Source: Welwitschia mirabilis
Lineage: Eukaryota; Gnetophyta; Gnetopsida; Welwitschiales
Direction: 5' to 3'
Assembly: GCA_051453625.1 (NCBI GenBank)
Contig: JBOZIK010000001.1
Location: 3,222,760 to 3,278,301, forward strand
DNA length: 55,542 nt
The translations under genes were made by a program, and so were the position numbers. Below the pieces are notes generated by a model. It made no database searches. It was not told the DNA's origin and was given only the letters and a program-made list of their open reading frames with translations. This document shows, in pieces, positions 1-11,339 of this stretch. Numbering within the stretch: position 1 is the stretch's first letter; each line of letters opens with the position of its first letter.

Positions 1-360
1 CAATCTAAGATCTTTTAACCATTGAGAAAAACATCAACAATAAAGCATCTTCATTCAACTTAAAGTTCATGGACTTGTGAATGTTCTAAGATTGGGTGAA
101 TCCAATCTTACCACTAAAATGCCTAAGTCAAAAAACTAGTCATGGAAATAAAAACATAAATCAAGTTTAAAAAATAATCAAGTAATTCCATAATGACCTC
201 TAAAAGGAAACAGATAAGAGAAAATTCAAATGATTTACTCAATTAAGTCTAAATTTTTACCCATTAACTTTCTAAAATTCTTAAGCAGTTAGATCAAAAA
301 TTTTAATAGAGTTATAAAAATGTATTTTCATAAAATAATAGAAAAAATCATTATTTTATT
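1..360 (-). pseudogene. Integrase C-terminal remnant plus start of 3' UTR of element G
   Basis: On the minus strand, about 360-250 aligns by eye with the integrase tail of element F (54600-54430) and with 26050-26220 of element A, including the stretch after the WLGPY-like motif and an AAAGTTAATG segment. Bases 250-1 match the 3' region shared by A (26230-26460) and F (54430-54170), with the recognisable landmark GATTGGATTCACCCAATC near 115-90. The reading frame is lost. It shows that G descends from a pol-containing element even though pol is absent. Confidence 0.55.
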
Positions 361-700
361 GACTTTCATCCTTCTCATCATCCAGATGATCAAGACGATG
401 ATACACACAGGAAATAGAAATAGAATATAGAAGACTTATAGAAAAATAAATATAAAAAGTGAAAAAAGAGACTATCATCTACCTTATCATCTAGATGATA
501 GATTATTATTAAAGATAAAAAATTAAAAATTTAGATTATAAACAGAAATAAAAACTAAAAGTAGAAGAGTGAAAACAAAGATAATAAATAGAGATTATCA
601 AAATAGAAAGCTAAAAATCAAAATCAAAAGATCATGAAAGCTAAAAGGAAATATTAAAACAAGTAAACTTTATTTGAAACCTAAGATCTAATTCATACTT
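360..700. repeat. Insert in G carrying hairpin motifs
   Basis: This A-rich segment has no counterpart in element A. It holds two clusters of complementary motifs (TCATCC...GATGAT around 367-403 and TATCATC...GATGATA around 474-502) and a run CACAGGAAATAGAAATAGAAT (about 403-423) that resembles 3151-3178 of the same element. It may be an internal duplication of the 3100-3600 hairpin-bearing tract. Confidence 0.4.
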
Positions 701-2860
701 TTATTGAATAAGAAAGAAAGAAAATAAAAGAAAAATGGTCTCAAGACATTTGTATTCTTTCAGAAAAATGAGATCTAAATTAGATATTCACCAATTGATA
801 AAACATAAAAAGTATGCAATCATTTTTCGGTAAAATCAATTGGAAGAAGAGAGAATAAAAAGATAATACTTAGATAGCAGAAATTTCAGAATTCAAATAA
901 GAGACAAAAGAATAATAAGTGTCATTGAAAAATAATCTCTTATGAAAACTTTGTGAATCTTGAGCTTCATTGGAAAATTCATGTGAAAAGAAATTTAAAG
1001 AAAGTTTTTAAGACAATTTTTAAGGATCTTTAAAATGTTTTCTATCATTTGATTTAAGACATGGATCTTTAAGAAGAAAAAAAGGTTTTTTCAATTTTGC
1101 ATAAGCACATGACAGTTTGTTTCTACAAGTATTAATGTAAGAGACAAAAAATTCATACAACTCATGGAAAAACAATCTCTTATCAAATGCATGAGATGAA
1201 GGATTTGAAACATAAATTGCATTTAGAGCTTGATGAACATGGAAGGCTTTATTTAAGATCTAAGGATTTGTAAGAAACTTATTAGGGTAAGAGATTAAGA
1301 TAGGTTTTAAATATCTAAGAAGCTATTTAAAATTTAATTTAAACCATGGATTGGGATTAAGAATATATGGTTTTCCCAGATTAAAGGTTCCAAGATATCC
1401 CAAATTTTATTTTGAAAAAGAATGATCAATGGAAGCACATGGTAGAGTTGACTTTGCAAATGAGAAAAAGATGTTACTTTTTGCACATGAAGTTTAAAAG
1501 GAAGAATTTGAAAGGTTTTTAAACTTAAGTACTCAAGATGATGTGGTTTATTATTTTTAAGGACAAGAATGTGATTTAGAAAGTTATTTTCTTCATTAAT
1601 TATTTCTTCTTTTTCTTTATGATTGATTGTTTCTTGCTTTTCTTTTTTATTTGGTTGAGGATCATTGCTTTTTTTTAAGTTGGTGGATTCCTCCAAAAGA
1701 TCATTAGAAAGATTATATAAAGGAAATCTCTAATTGTTTTCATCATTTGATGAAAGATATTTTAATGTTTCTTGGTTTGATTTCTCTTCCTCTTTGATTT
1801 TTTTCCTCTCTAAATAATTCCATTAACTCTAAACTATAATCCTCATTTGATTTAAGTTGATTAATTTCCATTGATTTCGTTTCAATGATGATTCCCCTTA
1901 ATTTCAAAAGTTAATCCTTTAGTATTGGTAAAACTCCTTCATACTTATAAAATATGTAAAAGTTTGGGATATGATCTAATATTTCAATGTCATCTTCTTC
2001 TTCTTCACTATTCTCATCATCTTGTTACATGTTATTTCTTTCATTAGAAGGGGAAATGTGATCATCATTTTTATCATAGATTAAAGAATTTTTAGATTGC
2101 TTATGAATGCACTTTTCATCTAACAAATGATTTTCTAATACCTCAACATCATCATCTAAATAGCCATTCTCATCTTCATTATTGAAAGAGATAGTAAAAT
2201 TGTCATTATCTATCCTTTGCTTATCTCCTAATGAGTATGATGATAAAGTTTGATCTAAAACTTATTCTCAATTTGAAAGAAAGAATCATAACCATTTATT
2301 CATAAGTTGTTATTATTTTCCTCAAGATAAGATGAATTAGGATAGTTTTGAGAAGTTGGCATTTGAAGAGATCCTTGATTTTGTAGCAGATTTTATTCAA
2401 TAATTACAACCACAGTTTCTATGAATTTGTTGGTATTTTAGTGGTGATTTTTTATTGAGTCCCTCAATTCTTTCATTAGATCATTTTCTTCTTTGTAGTA
2501 GTTCACGGGGATGGATGGAATGGGTAAAAGTTATTGTATGAGGTTGAATCTCTAAGATTTTTATTATTATTCATATATGGGTTTCTAAAAGGAAAGGAGG
2601 AATAATAAGATGGTTTAAAAGAGGAATGGACCCAATCCTATTCTCAACATAATTTTGTGTTGTTCTCTCTTTCTCTACTAAAAGCCCTATAAGTGTCTTC
2701 TTATCATCATCCTCAAATTATTTTTTTCCTTTTTTAGTAAGAATTTCCTGAAGTGTTTTATTACTATTATCCTCAGATTTGTTTTTACACCTTTTAATAA
2801 GAATTTTTTTATATGGTTACTTTTATCACTATTCATTTTTGAGAAGAATGGGAAGAAGAG
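700..2860 (-). pseudogene. Unrecognised acidic ORF of element G (copy 2)
   Basis: On the minus strand, coding-like sequence runs from about 2860 to about 720. The longest open stretch is 1696-1334 (120 codons). Earlier blocks can be read in shifting frames: a Lys/Glu-rich N-terminal part (2860-2600), a helical stretch with LLQNQGS near 2400-2380, then an Asp/Glu/Asn-rich middle with SYSLGD near 2240. The same landmarks occur in the same order in element A (24300-26030), where SYSLGD is at about 24902-24919. Frameshifts and stops break both copies. The similarity is at the protein level across two separately inserted elements, so this was once a translated gene. I do not recognise the family. 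It sits where gag or an Ogre/Tat-type extra ORF1 would be, but no gag signature or zinc knuckle was found. Confidence 0.5.
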
Positions 2861-3299
2861 GATCTAGTTCAAGATGAAGATAGGTGTTCAATGATGATTA
2901 GGTTTTAATGTTTTACAAATAAATAAGCTTGAAAATAAGATAATGTATGCACCTAGAGTTTGCATTCTTGATTTTATGTTGAAACTAAATAGTCTGTCTC
3001 TAATACTTTCTTCTAATAATAGCCCTCTTTTTTCTAGTCTTTTTCTAGACTAACAATGCCATAGTACTTGTAAATAAAGAAATAATAAAAAACAAATAAA
3101 AAACAACACTATCATCCTATCTATTGTGGAAACAACAAAAGGGATGACACACACAGAAACCAAGAAAATAGAAATAGAATAAAAAATTAAAATAGAAAAT
3201 GAAAAACTCATAACATAGGAATGTCATCCTCCTAGTTGTCTAGATGGCAAAGGAAACGACAGAGACTAATTTTATTATAGAAAAATTAAAATTCAAAAA

Positions 3300-3516
3300 T
3301 AAAACTAGAAATAAAATAGAAAACTAAAATTACACACTGTCATCCTATCTGTTGNNNNNNNNNNNNNNNNNNNNNNNNNNNNNNNNNNNNNNNNNNNNNN
3401 NNNNNNNNNNNNNNNNNNNNNNNNNNNNNNNNNNNNNNNNNNNNNNNNNNNNNNACTAGAAATAAAATAGAAAACTAAAATTACACACTATCATCCTATC
3501 TGTTGTGAGGATGACA
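3300..3516. repeat. 51-bp near-identical repeat flanking a 100-N gap, with hairpin
   Basis: Bases 3304-3354 and 3455-3505 are the same 51-bp sequence with one difference (G versus A near position 36), separated by exactly 100 N. The second copy continues into a hairpin, TCATCC (3491-3496) against GGATGA (3509-3514). One mismatch argues for a real tandem repeat or two haplotypes rather than the clean overlap artefact seen at 46664 and 49504. Confidence 0.6.
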
Positions 3517-3519
3517 GAA

Positions 3520-3720
3520 AGGACGACCACTATTTTTCTATAAAAAAATCAAAACTTAAAACTGAAATTGAAAAATAGCAAAAGAAAAAAAATAAAAACT
3601 AAGAACTTAAAAACTGAAAAAAATAAAAACCAAAAACCAAAAAACTAAAAACCAGAAAAATAAAAATTGAAAAATCAAAAAACCAAAAAAATATAAACCA
3701 CAAATAGAAAACCTATGAGA
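3520..3720. repeat. A-rich simple-sequence tract
   Basis: The tract is built of AAAAACCAAAA, AAAACTGAAAA and AAATAAAAA variants. It is probably a degenerate minisatellite expanded inside the LTR or leader of element G. Nothing codes here. Confidence 0.6.
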
Positions 3721-4587
3721 TAAAACCTAATATAATATATAATGCAAAATGATCCTAATACTACTTGATTTTAGCCTTAACAAAGGCTGTCATTAATAAT
3801 CTATATTACCTAAGAAATTGTCATTAGATAAAGGGCAACATAGACTATAGGGGTCATTAGAAAATTTACAATGTAATATAAACATGAAAATAAAACAAAG
3901 TTTATATTAATAATAAGTAACAAGAATCTGGGTTACAAAATAGCTAGGTCTTAATGGAGGATACATAGCCCTTCATCAAGTCTACATTTTTTTACAACAC
4001 TTAAGATGGATATCTCATCCTTCAATCTCCCATTATGAGAATTTCTGATGCAACAAAAATAAGGAATAAGAGTCGAAGAGGGACTTATTTATAAGAAATC
4101 CCAGTAGAAAAATATAAATAGAAGGTATGACTAGGCAAACTTATAAATGAAATGGACAAAACACTCAAAGGTTAGTTATCAGAGTCAGTTATATATCAGT
4201 GTCAGCCTGGATGTCGTCTAGATGATGAAAGGGATGACAGTTCATCATAAAAGATAACTCATCAAGCATCTCTGTAGTTAATTTAGTATTCCACACTAGC
4301 AACTTAGCAGTGTTGTGATGCTACTTGTCATGGAGACGGTGGAGGAATGATGGTCTTCTTTGATCATTTTCTTGAGGATAAACTTAGCATTTTTATTAAT
4401 AATTCTTCTTTAAAGCTTTGTGCATTAGAATGTGCCTTTAACATATTAAATTTAAGTAAGAAATGCATATTTCCAAGATTTCCTATTGTATCTCCAAAAT
4501 CCTTAGAATTGCACCTAAGCTTGTGTAAAAATCCTACAAAATAACTTATAAAACCCTATTAAATAACCATAAATTGGCAGTGCAACA

Positions 4588-4950
4588 CCATTATCATATC
4601 TTTTCTAAAATCCCTTATCTTTTTACATTAAAATTATATGTTTTAGTGGATTCTATAATTTTTAATTAATAGCCCATCATAAAATATTTTATATTTAATC
4701 TTAACCTCTCATGCATCATTAAATTATATCTACTATAAACTGCATACTAAAAGTAATAAATAACTAGAATATCAACTACTCAAATTAACTATGATATTGA
4801 TTTTAATTAAAAATACTTAAAACCTATATTTTAAATTGGTAAAACCTTAACTATGAATTCTATTAGTATTATTTTAATTATATTAACATTATTTCAGATA
4901 GATAAAAATATTATTCATCTATTGTTACCTAAGAAAAATTTAAATGCATT
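4588..4950. other. AT-rich leader-like stretch, no gene seen
   Basis: This lies between the G LTR boundary and the first recognisable gag of element C. No ORF, primer-binding site or LTR end could be recognised. It may be the 5' leader of C, with C's own 5' LTR displaced by the G insertion. Confidence 0.4.
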
Positions 4951-6330
4951 ATTAAAACCTGAATATTTATCTATACCCTCATATATGGTTTTAATCCCTT
5001 ACTAAATAAAATTGAAATAAAATTATTCCTCATTAACTTATTACCCCAATTTCATGGCCTAGATTCTCAAGATTTCTATGAATACATAAAGGAATTTAAA
5101 GTCTTAATTTAACTAATAAGAGATCAAGGTAAAATAGCTAGGATGAAGATTTTTCCCTTTTCATAACAAGAAAAATGAAAATCTTGACTACATGATGTAA
5201 ATCTATGTTTTATCACATTATAGAGATACTTTTCACATGATTTTTGGAAAAAGTACGTCCTAGCATATAAAACTGGTGAACTTAAAAGGAAAATTATGAA
5301 CTTTCAAGAATAAGATAAAGAACCTTTGCATAAGGAGTTTAAGTGATTGTGAGACTTATTAAAGGGATGTTTATAATATGGCTTTAAATCTTAAAAACTA
5401 TTAAGCTTTCTCTTCAATAGATTAACTCCATAATGTAGGAAATAATATAAATTCTGAGTGGTGTAAATTTTAGGGATAAAGAGTAAGGTAAAGCATGGAA
5501 AACTTTGGAAGACATAGTTAAGAGATTTAAAAATTATAAAATCCATCTTAGAAATACTAAAGAAGCTAAACAATAATTTCAAGCTATAAGACAAAGAGTT
5601 TATAAGCTAGATAAGAAAAAAGTCTTCTCAAGAAATCAAGCCACATAACTAAGCAATTAGATAGCCTTAATACATCTAAACATAAAGGAATGAATGGTGA
5701 CAATATGTGCACTACATGTACCTTTGATACGCATGAAATTGGTAAGTTCTATATTTATTTTATTCTACAAAGAGATACTAAGTAGATAAGTAAACATTAT
5801 ATAAATTAAGAGGACCTTTTTAGAATAATAACAAAAAAGACCATCATTTCATTTTCAATATTCTTTTAACTTAAATTGAAGATAAAAATTCAAATTTTCA
5901 TGGAAGGTCACATAGAATGGGTCATCTACTTTAAAATAATTCATATAATTATTACTAAGGGACATTTTAAAATAATTCATAAGGATCTAATTGGTTACCA
6001 ATAATAAAAGCCTAAAATCAAGAAGAAAACATCTTAAACTCTTTAACATTTAGAATGAGAATTGAACCAACTTTGTCAAACTCAAACCTACATATTAAAT
6101 ACATTTAATAAGAGAAAAAAGGATATGATTCTAGCCCAATATATTCCCAAAATAGAGGGTATCAACACTATGGAACAACAAGTAGTAGTGAAGAAAATTA
6201 ATGCTCTCTTACTTAGAAGTGAATTCCACATAAATAGACATGTCCAACCATTAAGAAAGAACCTTTTACATTTCACTCCTTATCTCAAATCAATTCCAAA
6301 GTTAAAACATATAAAGAGGATAATATAGAG
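4950..6330 (+). pseudogene. gag remnant, Athila-like Ty3 (element C)
   Basis: Gag is the structural protein that forms the retrotransposon particle. From 5041 the frame reads LPQFHGLDS, then an IKEF match at about 5080-5100. Next come the KIFPFS block (about 5140-5160), the KRKIMNFQE block (about 5285-5313) and FKSLKLLSFLF-like sequence with a frame change near 5400. The C-terminal region resurfaces at 6062-6328 as an 88-codon open stretch. It contains QLCQTQTYILNTFNKRKKD, matching the gag tail block that usually reads QLA...LN.REKG, and then ALLLRSEFHINRHVQP, matching the usual TLRSGK block. About four stops fall at Gln or Trp codons of the family pattern. Compared with usual Athila-like gag the order and spacing are normal. 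Confidence 0.65.
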
Positions 6331-6399
6331 ATGTTTAGATGTGAGGAATTCTAAAAACACTCTATTCCAAAATGTCTTACATCATTAGGTAGGAAAATA

Positions 6400-6980
6400 C
6401 TTGAGGAAGAATATGTAAAAATCTTTAAAAAGTGACAATAGACATTTTACTTTTGGATGTTATTAAACAGGTTTCATATTATAAAATTTCTTTTAGATAA
6501 TGTAAATTATAAAGAGCAAAATAAATGTTAATAAAAATTTCTTTCTAGTCCAATAACTAAGTGCCATATTTTAAAACAAACTTCTATTAAACTTAGATCC
6601 AAGTTCTCCAAAAATCTAATATGTCATAGATGAAAATATAATAGACATATCCCTAATACATCTAGGATTTATCATGAACTTAATGCTTTCACTATGTACA
6701 AAACTTGGTTTAGAATAACTAAAAAACTCTACAATAATCGTACAACTTGTTGACTACTCAACTAAGACTCATAAATGTATAGTAGAAGATATTTTAATAT
6801 AAGTGAATAAAGTTTACTACTCATTACACTTTATAGCTTTAGAGATGAAATAAAGCTCAAGGGATTTCCTCTTATCTTAAGAAGATCATTTCTAACCACT
6901 GATAACTCTCTAATGAATTAAATAAAAATAGTAGTAAAAATGTCATTTGGAAAGATGAACATGAAGTTGCAAGTTTTTCA
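6400..6980 (+). pseudogene. Aspartic protease remnant (element C)
   Basis: The protease cuts Gag-Pol. The block before it (about 6420-6500) preserves the pattern of the conserved Athila-like helix upstream of protease. The active-site region falls at about 6660-6715, where the sequence reads LGFIMNLMLS...CTKLGLE. The catalytic Asp of the family D-[ST/L]-G motif is not present at the expected spot. Downstream come IIVQLVDYSTK (about 6740-6770), CIVEDILI (about 6777-6800) and MSFGKMNMKLQVF (about 6940-6978), the standard order for this lineage. The call rests on motif order, since the frame is repeatedly interrupted. Confidence 0.55.
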
Positions 6981-7469
6981 TGCAATAAGAAAGAACCTCA
7001 TGAATAACTTAGAAGATCTAGACTTAGTTGAAATAGATGAAAATGAAGTTCTTTAATATCTTCTTAGAATATAATCCATTACATAAGCATCATGTAGAAG
7101 CAAATCTTACTCTTGAGAAGAATCCTAACTCCGAAACATGTCATAAAAAGGATAAATTTGAACTTGCACCACATGCACCATAAAGATAATCTTCTAATGA
7201 ATAATGCATACCTATTTTTAAATTTAAACCTCTATTTAAAAATCTAAAATATTTATTTCTTGGAGATAACTAATATTATCTCATAGTAGTCTCTATTAAG
7301 TTATCAAATTACTAAGATAATTAATTCCTATATTGAAGTGATGAAAGAAGGCTAGAGGATGAACTATGTATAATTTAAAAGGAATTCATTTTGTTGTATC
7401 CATTCATGGAATTTGTTTAAAACAAAATGATAAGCCTGATATATAGCATTAATATAAACTTAATCCTCA

Positions 7470-8070
7470 TATCAAATAAGTATTGATAAAGAAAGCCCTT
7501 AAGTTTCTAGATGCTAGGATCATGTATTTAATTATAGCTAGTTAATAAATAAGCCCTATATAAATTATTCCAAGGAAGTTTGAAATTATAATAACTGTAA
7601 ATGACAATAATAAATTAATTTCAACTAAAGTGAAATTAGAGTAAATGATATGCATTAAATATAATAAATAAAACATTATGACACATAAGAATTGTTTTTT
7701 TAACCCTTTTTTAGTTAAATATTAAAGATACAAGTGGGTCATAGGTACTACTATTTCCTAGATTAATACTTTAAATATAACTAAATAAAAAATTACCCTT
7801 AAAGACTAAGAAAATACAGCCTTTACATGTTTATTTGGAACTTTAACTTATAACATAATTTCCTTTGGCCTTTTTAATGCCCTAGCCATCTTCTAATAAG
7901 GCATGATGAGTATCTTATCTAACATGATTAAGAAATTTATTGAAGTATTTATGAATGAATTTTTTATTTTTGATGAAACCTTCAACTCATGTATACTTAT
8001 CTAGAACTTGTTATTACATGGTACAAAGAAAAAAAAATCTCATTCTTAATTATGAGAATTATAATCTCAT
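7470..8070 (+). pseudogene. Reverse transcriptase remnant (element C)
   Basis: From about 7490 the frame gives KFLDARIMYLI, matching the N-terminal RT block 'LL.AGII.PI'. It is followed by IIPRKFEIIITVNDNNKLIS (about 7567-7626) and, near 7810-7880, FTCLFGTLTY and then FGLFNALAIF. In intact relatives these last blocks are 'FTCPFGTFAY' and 'FGLCNAPATF'. The catalytic motif normally written MDD reads MNE (7951-7959), so the enzyme is dead by sequence. About 130 codons in the middle are weakly conserved or deleted. Element D at 43440-44080 holds a better-preserved relative. Confidence 0.7.
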
Positions 8071-8385
8071 AGTTACAAATGATATAGTCTTATAACATGT
8101 GATTTATAGGAATGGGATAAAAATGGACCTTATCAAAGTTTAACTTATCAATCATCTTTTCATTATTTAAAATATTTAAGATGTAAGATATTTTCTTGGA
8201 TATGTAATTTATTGTGAAAGATGTATTAAGAATTCTCTAAAATATTAAAATCCTTGAGTTATCTTCTCATTAAAGATGTTTGTTTTAACTAGAACTATAA
8301 TTGTAAGAATACATTTAATAAATTAAAACATCTAATGACTTCATCTGCTATATTATAACCTCCTAGTTATTCTTTTTTATTTTGA

Positions 8386-8745
8386 GCTATTATGTAATGC
8401 AAGTAACTATGCTATAGATATAAATTTAGATTAATGAAAATATGAAAAACCATATGCTATTTACTATGCAAGTATAATATTACAATATCCTAAACTAAAC
8501 TAATAATAACTGAGAATGATCTCTTAGTAGTAGTTCTTTCCTTGGAAAAATTTAGATCATATTTTACAAGTTTAAAAAGTGTCATCTTCACTAATCATTC
8601 CAATCTAAAATACTTATTGAATAAGAAGGACTCTAAGTCTAGGTTAATGAGATAAATACTACTTATAAAAGAGCTTTATCTTAAAGTTAATGGTATATAG
8701 AGAGTGGAAAATGTAGTTACTGATCACCTATCTTACGTTAGGCCT
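8386..8745 (+). pseudogene. RNase H remnant (element C)
   Basis: RNase H removes the RNA of the RNA-DNA hybrid during reverse transcription. The frame starting at 8386 reads CNASNYAID, the position of the usual 'CDASDFAIG'; the first catalytic Asp codon is therefore mutated to Asn. KPYAIYYAS follows at about 8444-8470, and a LKYLL-like block sits near 8610. VENVVTDHLSYVRP at about 8709-8750 is the 'VENVVADHLSR' block that closes this domain in Athila-like elements. Stops interrupt the middle. Confidence 0.65.
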
Positions 8746-10045
8746 AACTTCCTACCTCCATTAGATTCAATTCTCATAAGTGACTCCTCTCCTAATGAGA
8801 AAATTTTATTCTTCCAAAAAAAAGCATTTGTATGTTGATATTGCTAACTATCTTACCACTTGTGAACTCTCTAATCCTTTGGATAAATAAGATAAAAAGT
8901 GATTCTTACATAAGGTAAGTACTTTTTAATTGAACCCTACCTTCTTAAATAGCTCCTTGAATAAATAACACATGTGTGCATTCCATAATTTAAAACTTTA
9001 AATGTATTATAATTCACACATGATGAAGTGTGTGGAGGTAATATTTAGCTAAAAAGACTTCTCATAATATCCTTTCATATAGACTCTATTGAATAACTCT
9101 TTTTAAATATGTTTATGAATAATAATGTTACTACTTCGTAATACTAAAATAAGAGACAAGATATTCATCTCACATATTTTTAAGATTTGACCATTCAATA
9201 TTTGGGGTATAGAATTTATTGGGTGATTACCCCATGTTTTGAATAGTTGTACATATTAGTTTAGAAATATTACATCACTAAGTGATGTGAAACTATCCTG
9301 ATTAGGACTAACAATGTTAGAGTTATTGTGAGATTCCTAAAAGAACATATCTTATAGTGATTTAAATATTATAAAGTTATAATGAGTGATATATAAACTC
9401 ATTAACTTACTTTTACACTAACATATTGACCAATGTAATGGGAAAATTTGAAATAACTTACAAAGTTATAACACCTTATCATTTATAAACTCATGGTCAA
9501 GTAGAAGTTATGAATGAAAAGTTAGAAAGGATTCTCTAGAAAATAGTAAAGTCTAATAGAAAAGATCTCTTTCTCTATCTTAATGATTCTCTTTGGGTCT
9601 ATGGACTTCCTATAAGATCATTGAAATAATACCTATAGACTTGTACTTACGAAATTTTATTATTTTCTCTTGAAAATTAAATGCAAAGATTTTTGAGCAA
9701 TAAAATAGCTAAATAAAAACCTATATAAAGCCTTATAATTGAGGAAGCTTAAGCTAAGAGAACTTGAATGAATTATGAATGAAGTCCAATCATAAGAAGC
9801 ACATTTTTAGAAAATCCTTTAAACTAAAGGATCTAGTCATACTATCTGATTTAATAATTTAAAAATTTCTTGATAAACTTGTATCTACATGGATTAGATT
9901 CTTTAAAGTATTATAAGTATTTTTTAATGATGCTCTCAACATTTTAAACCTCAAGGACAACTATTCTTTCAAATTTAATAATCAAATACTTAAACATATT
10001 TATGAATCTACATTTCTATGCCATGACTTTGATCTTATCTACTTA
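8746..10045 (+). pseudogene. Integrase remnant (element C)
   Basis: Integrase joins the cDNA to the chromosome. After the RNase H block, DIANYLTTCEL (about 8838-8870) marks the linker to the zinc-binding domain, and HDEVCGGN (about 9018-9042) the HHCC region. In the catalytic core, ITYKVITPYHL-THGQVEVMNE (about 9452-9515) holds the glutamate-bearing helix. LNDSLWVYGLP follows at about 9577-9610. The C-terminal Gly-Pro-Phe block has decayed to LDSLKY (about 9895-9912), and YSFKVNN-QILKH-Y closes the protein near 9960-10005. The conserved order and spacing make the assignment firm, although every block has substitutions. Confidence 0.7.
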
Positions 10046-10059
10046 GCTTAGAATTATAG

Positions 10060-11335
10060 GTAATAAGAAGAAGACATAAAAGAAGAAAACTTAACAAAAA
10101 AAAAAAAACAATATTAAGCAAAGTTAGAATTAGTGTCACTTAAGAAATGAAGTCTTGATAATGTTAAGTTTTATAATTTATTCTTGGATGAAATCTAGAA
10201 TTATGATAAGAACATAGATTATTTAGTTCACATACAAGACTTTAATCCTTTAGGTATCTTCTACTACTAATTTGATTAGGGACTCATTTGATGAATAAAC
10301 TCTAAAGAAAATATTTATGATTTTTTTATGTTTATCATACCTGATATTATGTATAGACTATAAACTTATTATGATTTTAAATAAATTCATATTAATCATT
10401 ACAAATTTAAAATTTTCTATTTTGAAGATATGACTTAAAACCTTCATATGATATGGAGGAAAAAGATCATATGAAAACATATAAGATGAATAACTTCATG
10501 GTACACATTCGTACTATTAGATAAGATACTTTATATGTACAACTTCTTTTATTTGCATGGAAAAAATATATGCTATTTAAATTATAGGCCTTCATACCAT
10601 TATGATCAATTATGAGAATGACATATGTCTTTGTTGATAATTAATGGTGAAAATTAGCTAACTTATACAAGAATGTTTTAGACATCCTATTTCTAGAAAA
10701 TTAGAACATATGTAATTATCATTTAGCATGGGGAATGGCTAGATGATATATTTTATGCTATAAGTGGACATCTTTTATATTACCACATTTATAATTTACT
10801 TTTTCTTAGATTTGCTACATGGAATACTTTATAATTCATATATCATGATTTATTTCATTGATGAGAAAGCTAGGATGTTTAATTTGGTATATGCATAATG
10901 AAATTAGATGTGATTTTTAAAGGACCTTTTCTTTTTTGATGAATTATTTCTTTTATAATCATGATGAACCTATAGCTATTAAGCAAGTGAACAACAGGGA
11001 TACATTGTATTACATGTATGCTAGGAATGAGATTAAATATCATCATAATAATATTAAAAGTATTATTTAAAATAAAATTTTAGAATGTAAAGTTATTTTT
11101 GGTTTATTTATTTAAGTGAATTACCATATTGTTTTTATTATTTTTCATTTTAGTAGAATAAGACCCCTTGCTTAGGGGAATAAATACAATTTAAAACCTT
11201 ACCTCATTGACAACACCATGAGTAATGCTTTTTAATGATTTAGATTATATTCATAAACCTAGATATCATTTATTATTAATTATTATAATTATTTTTTTAA
11301 AAAAAGGTATGTATATTAAGCTAGAAAATGTACAT
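10060..11335. other. Featureless AT-rich DNA after element C
   Basis: There are no open frames longer than about 40 codons that resemble anything known, and no LTR pair could be matched here. By position it could be the long 3' non-coding region typical of Athila-like elements. A lone polypurine-like spot (GGGGAATAAA near 11176) is not convincing as a PPT. Confidence 0.35.
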
Positions 11336-11339
11336 TAGG

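Larger units (their letters stand above)
1..4587 (-). mobile_element. Element G: partial Tat-like Ty3 LTR derivative without pol
   Basis: Read on the minus strand, an LTR begins at 4587 (TGTTGCACTG) and is followed by an internal region that runs off the window at base 1. The internal region matches element A (24300-26460, plus strand) block by block: the acidic ORF (about 2860-1330), the following coding-like block (about 1330-720), an integrase C-terminal scrap (about 360-250) and the start of the 3' untranslated region (250-1). No reverse transcriptase or integrase core lies between the ORF and the integrase scrap, exactly as in A. Relative to A it carries about 330 extra bases at 360-700, containing TCATC/GATGA hairpin motifs. 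The 3' LTR should lie left of the window. It appears to have landed in or beside element C. Confidence 0.65.
3100..4587 (-). repeat. 5' LTR of element G (lower boundary uncertain)
   Basis: The upper end is clear: on the minus strand TGTTGCACTGCCAATTTATG starts at 4587 and matches the LTR starts of A (20983) and F (52317). Further landmarks shared with A are the ATCCTCCATT...GCTA-TTTTGTAAC segment (about 3975-3940) and CCTTTGTTAAGGCTAA (about 3786-3771). Below about 3700 the sequence dissolves into A-rich simple repeats (AAAACCAAAA types) and then hairpin motifs, so the LTR end could not be placed. The sequence immediately outside 4587 is CCATT; its partner target-site copy would lie off the window. 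Confidence 0.5.
4950..10060 (+). mobile_element. Element C: decayed Athila-like Ty3/gypsy gag-pol
   Basis: On the plus strand the complete order gag, protease, reverse transcriptase, RNase H, integrase can be followed in about 5.1 kb, always with many stops and frame changes. The gag block has the FHGL...KEF pattern and the integrase tail has the VNNQILK-type ending of Athila-like plant Ty3 elements, the same lineage as element D but far more decayed. No LTRs were found: the left side abuts element G, and on the right about 1.2 kb of featureless AT-rich DNA follows. In the active site, the Asp pair of the RT motif is destroyed (MNE at 7951-7959). It is an old dead copy. Confidence 0.75.
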
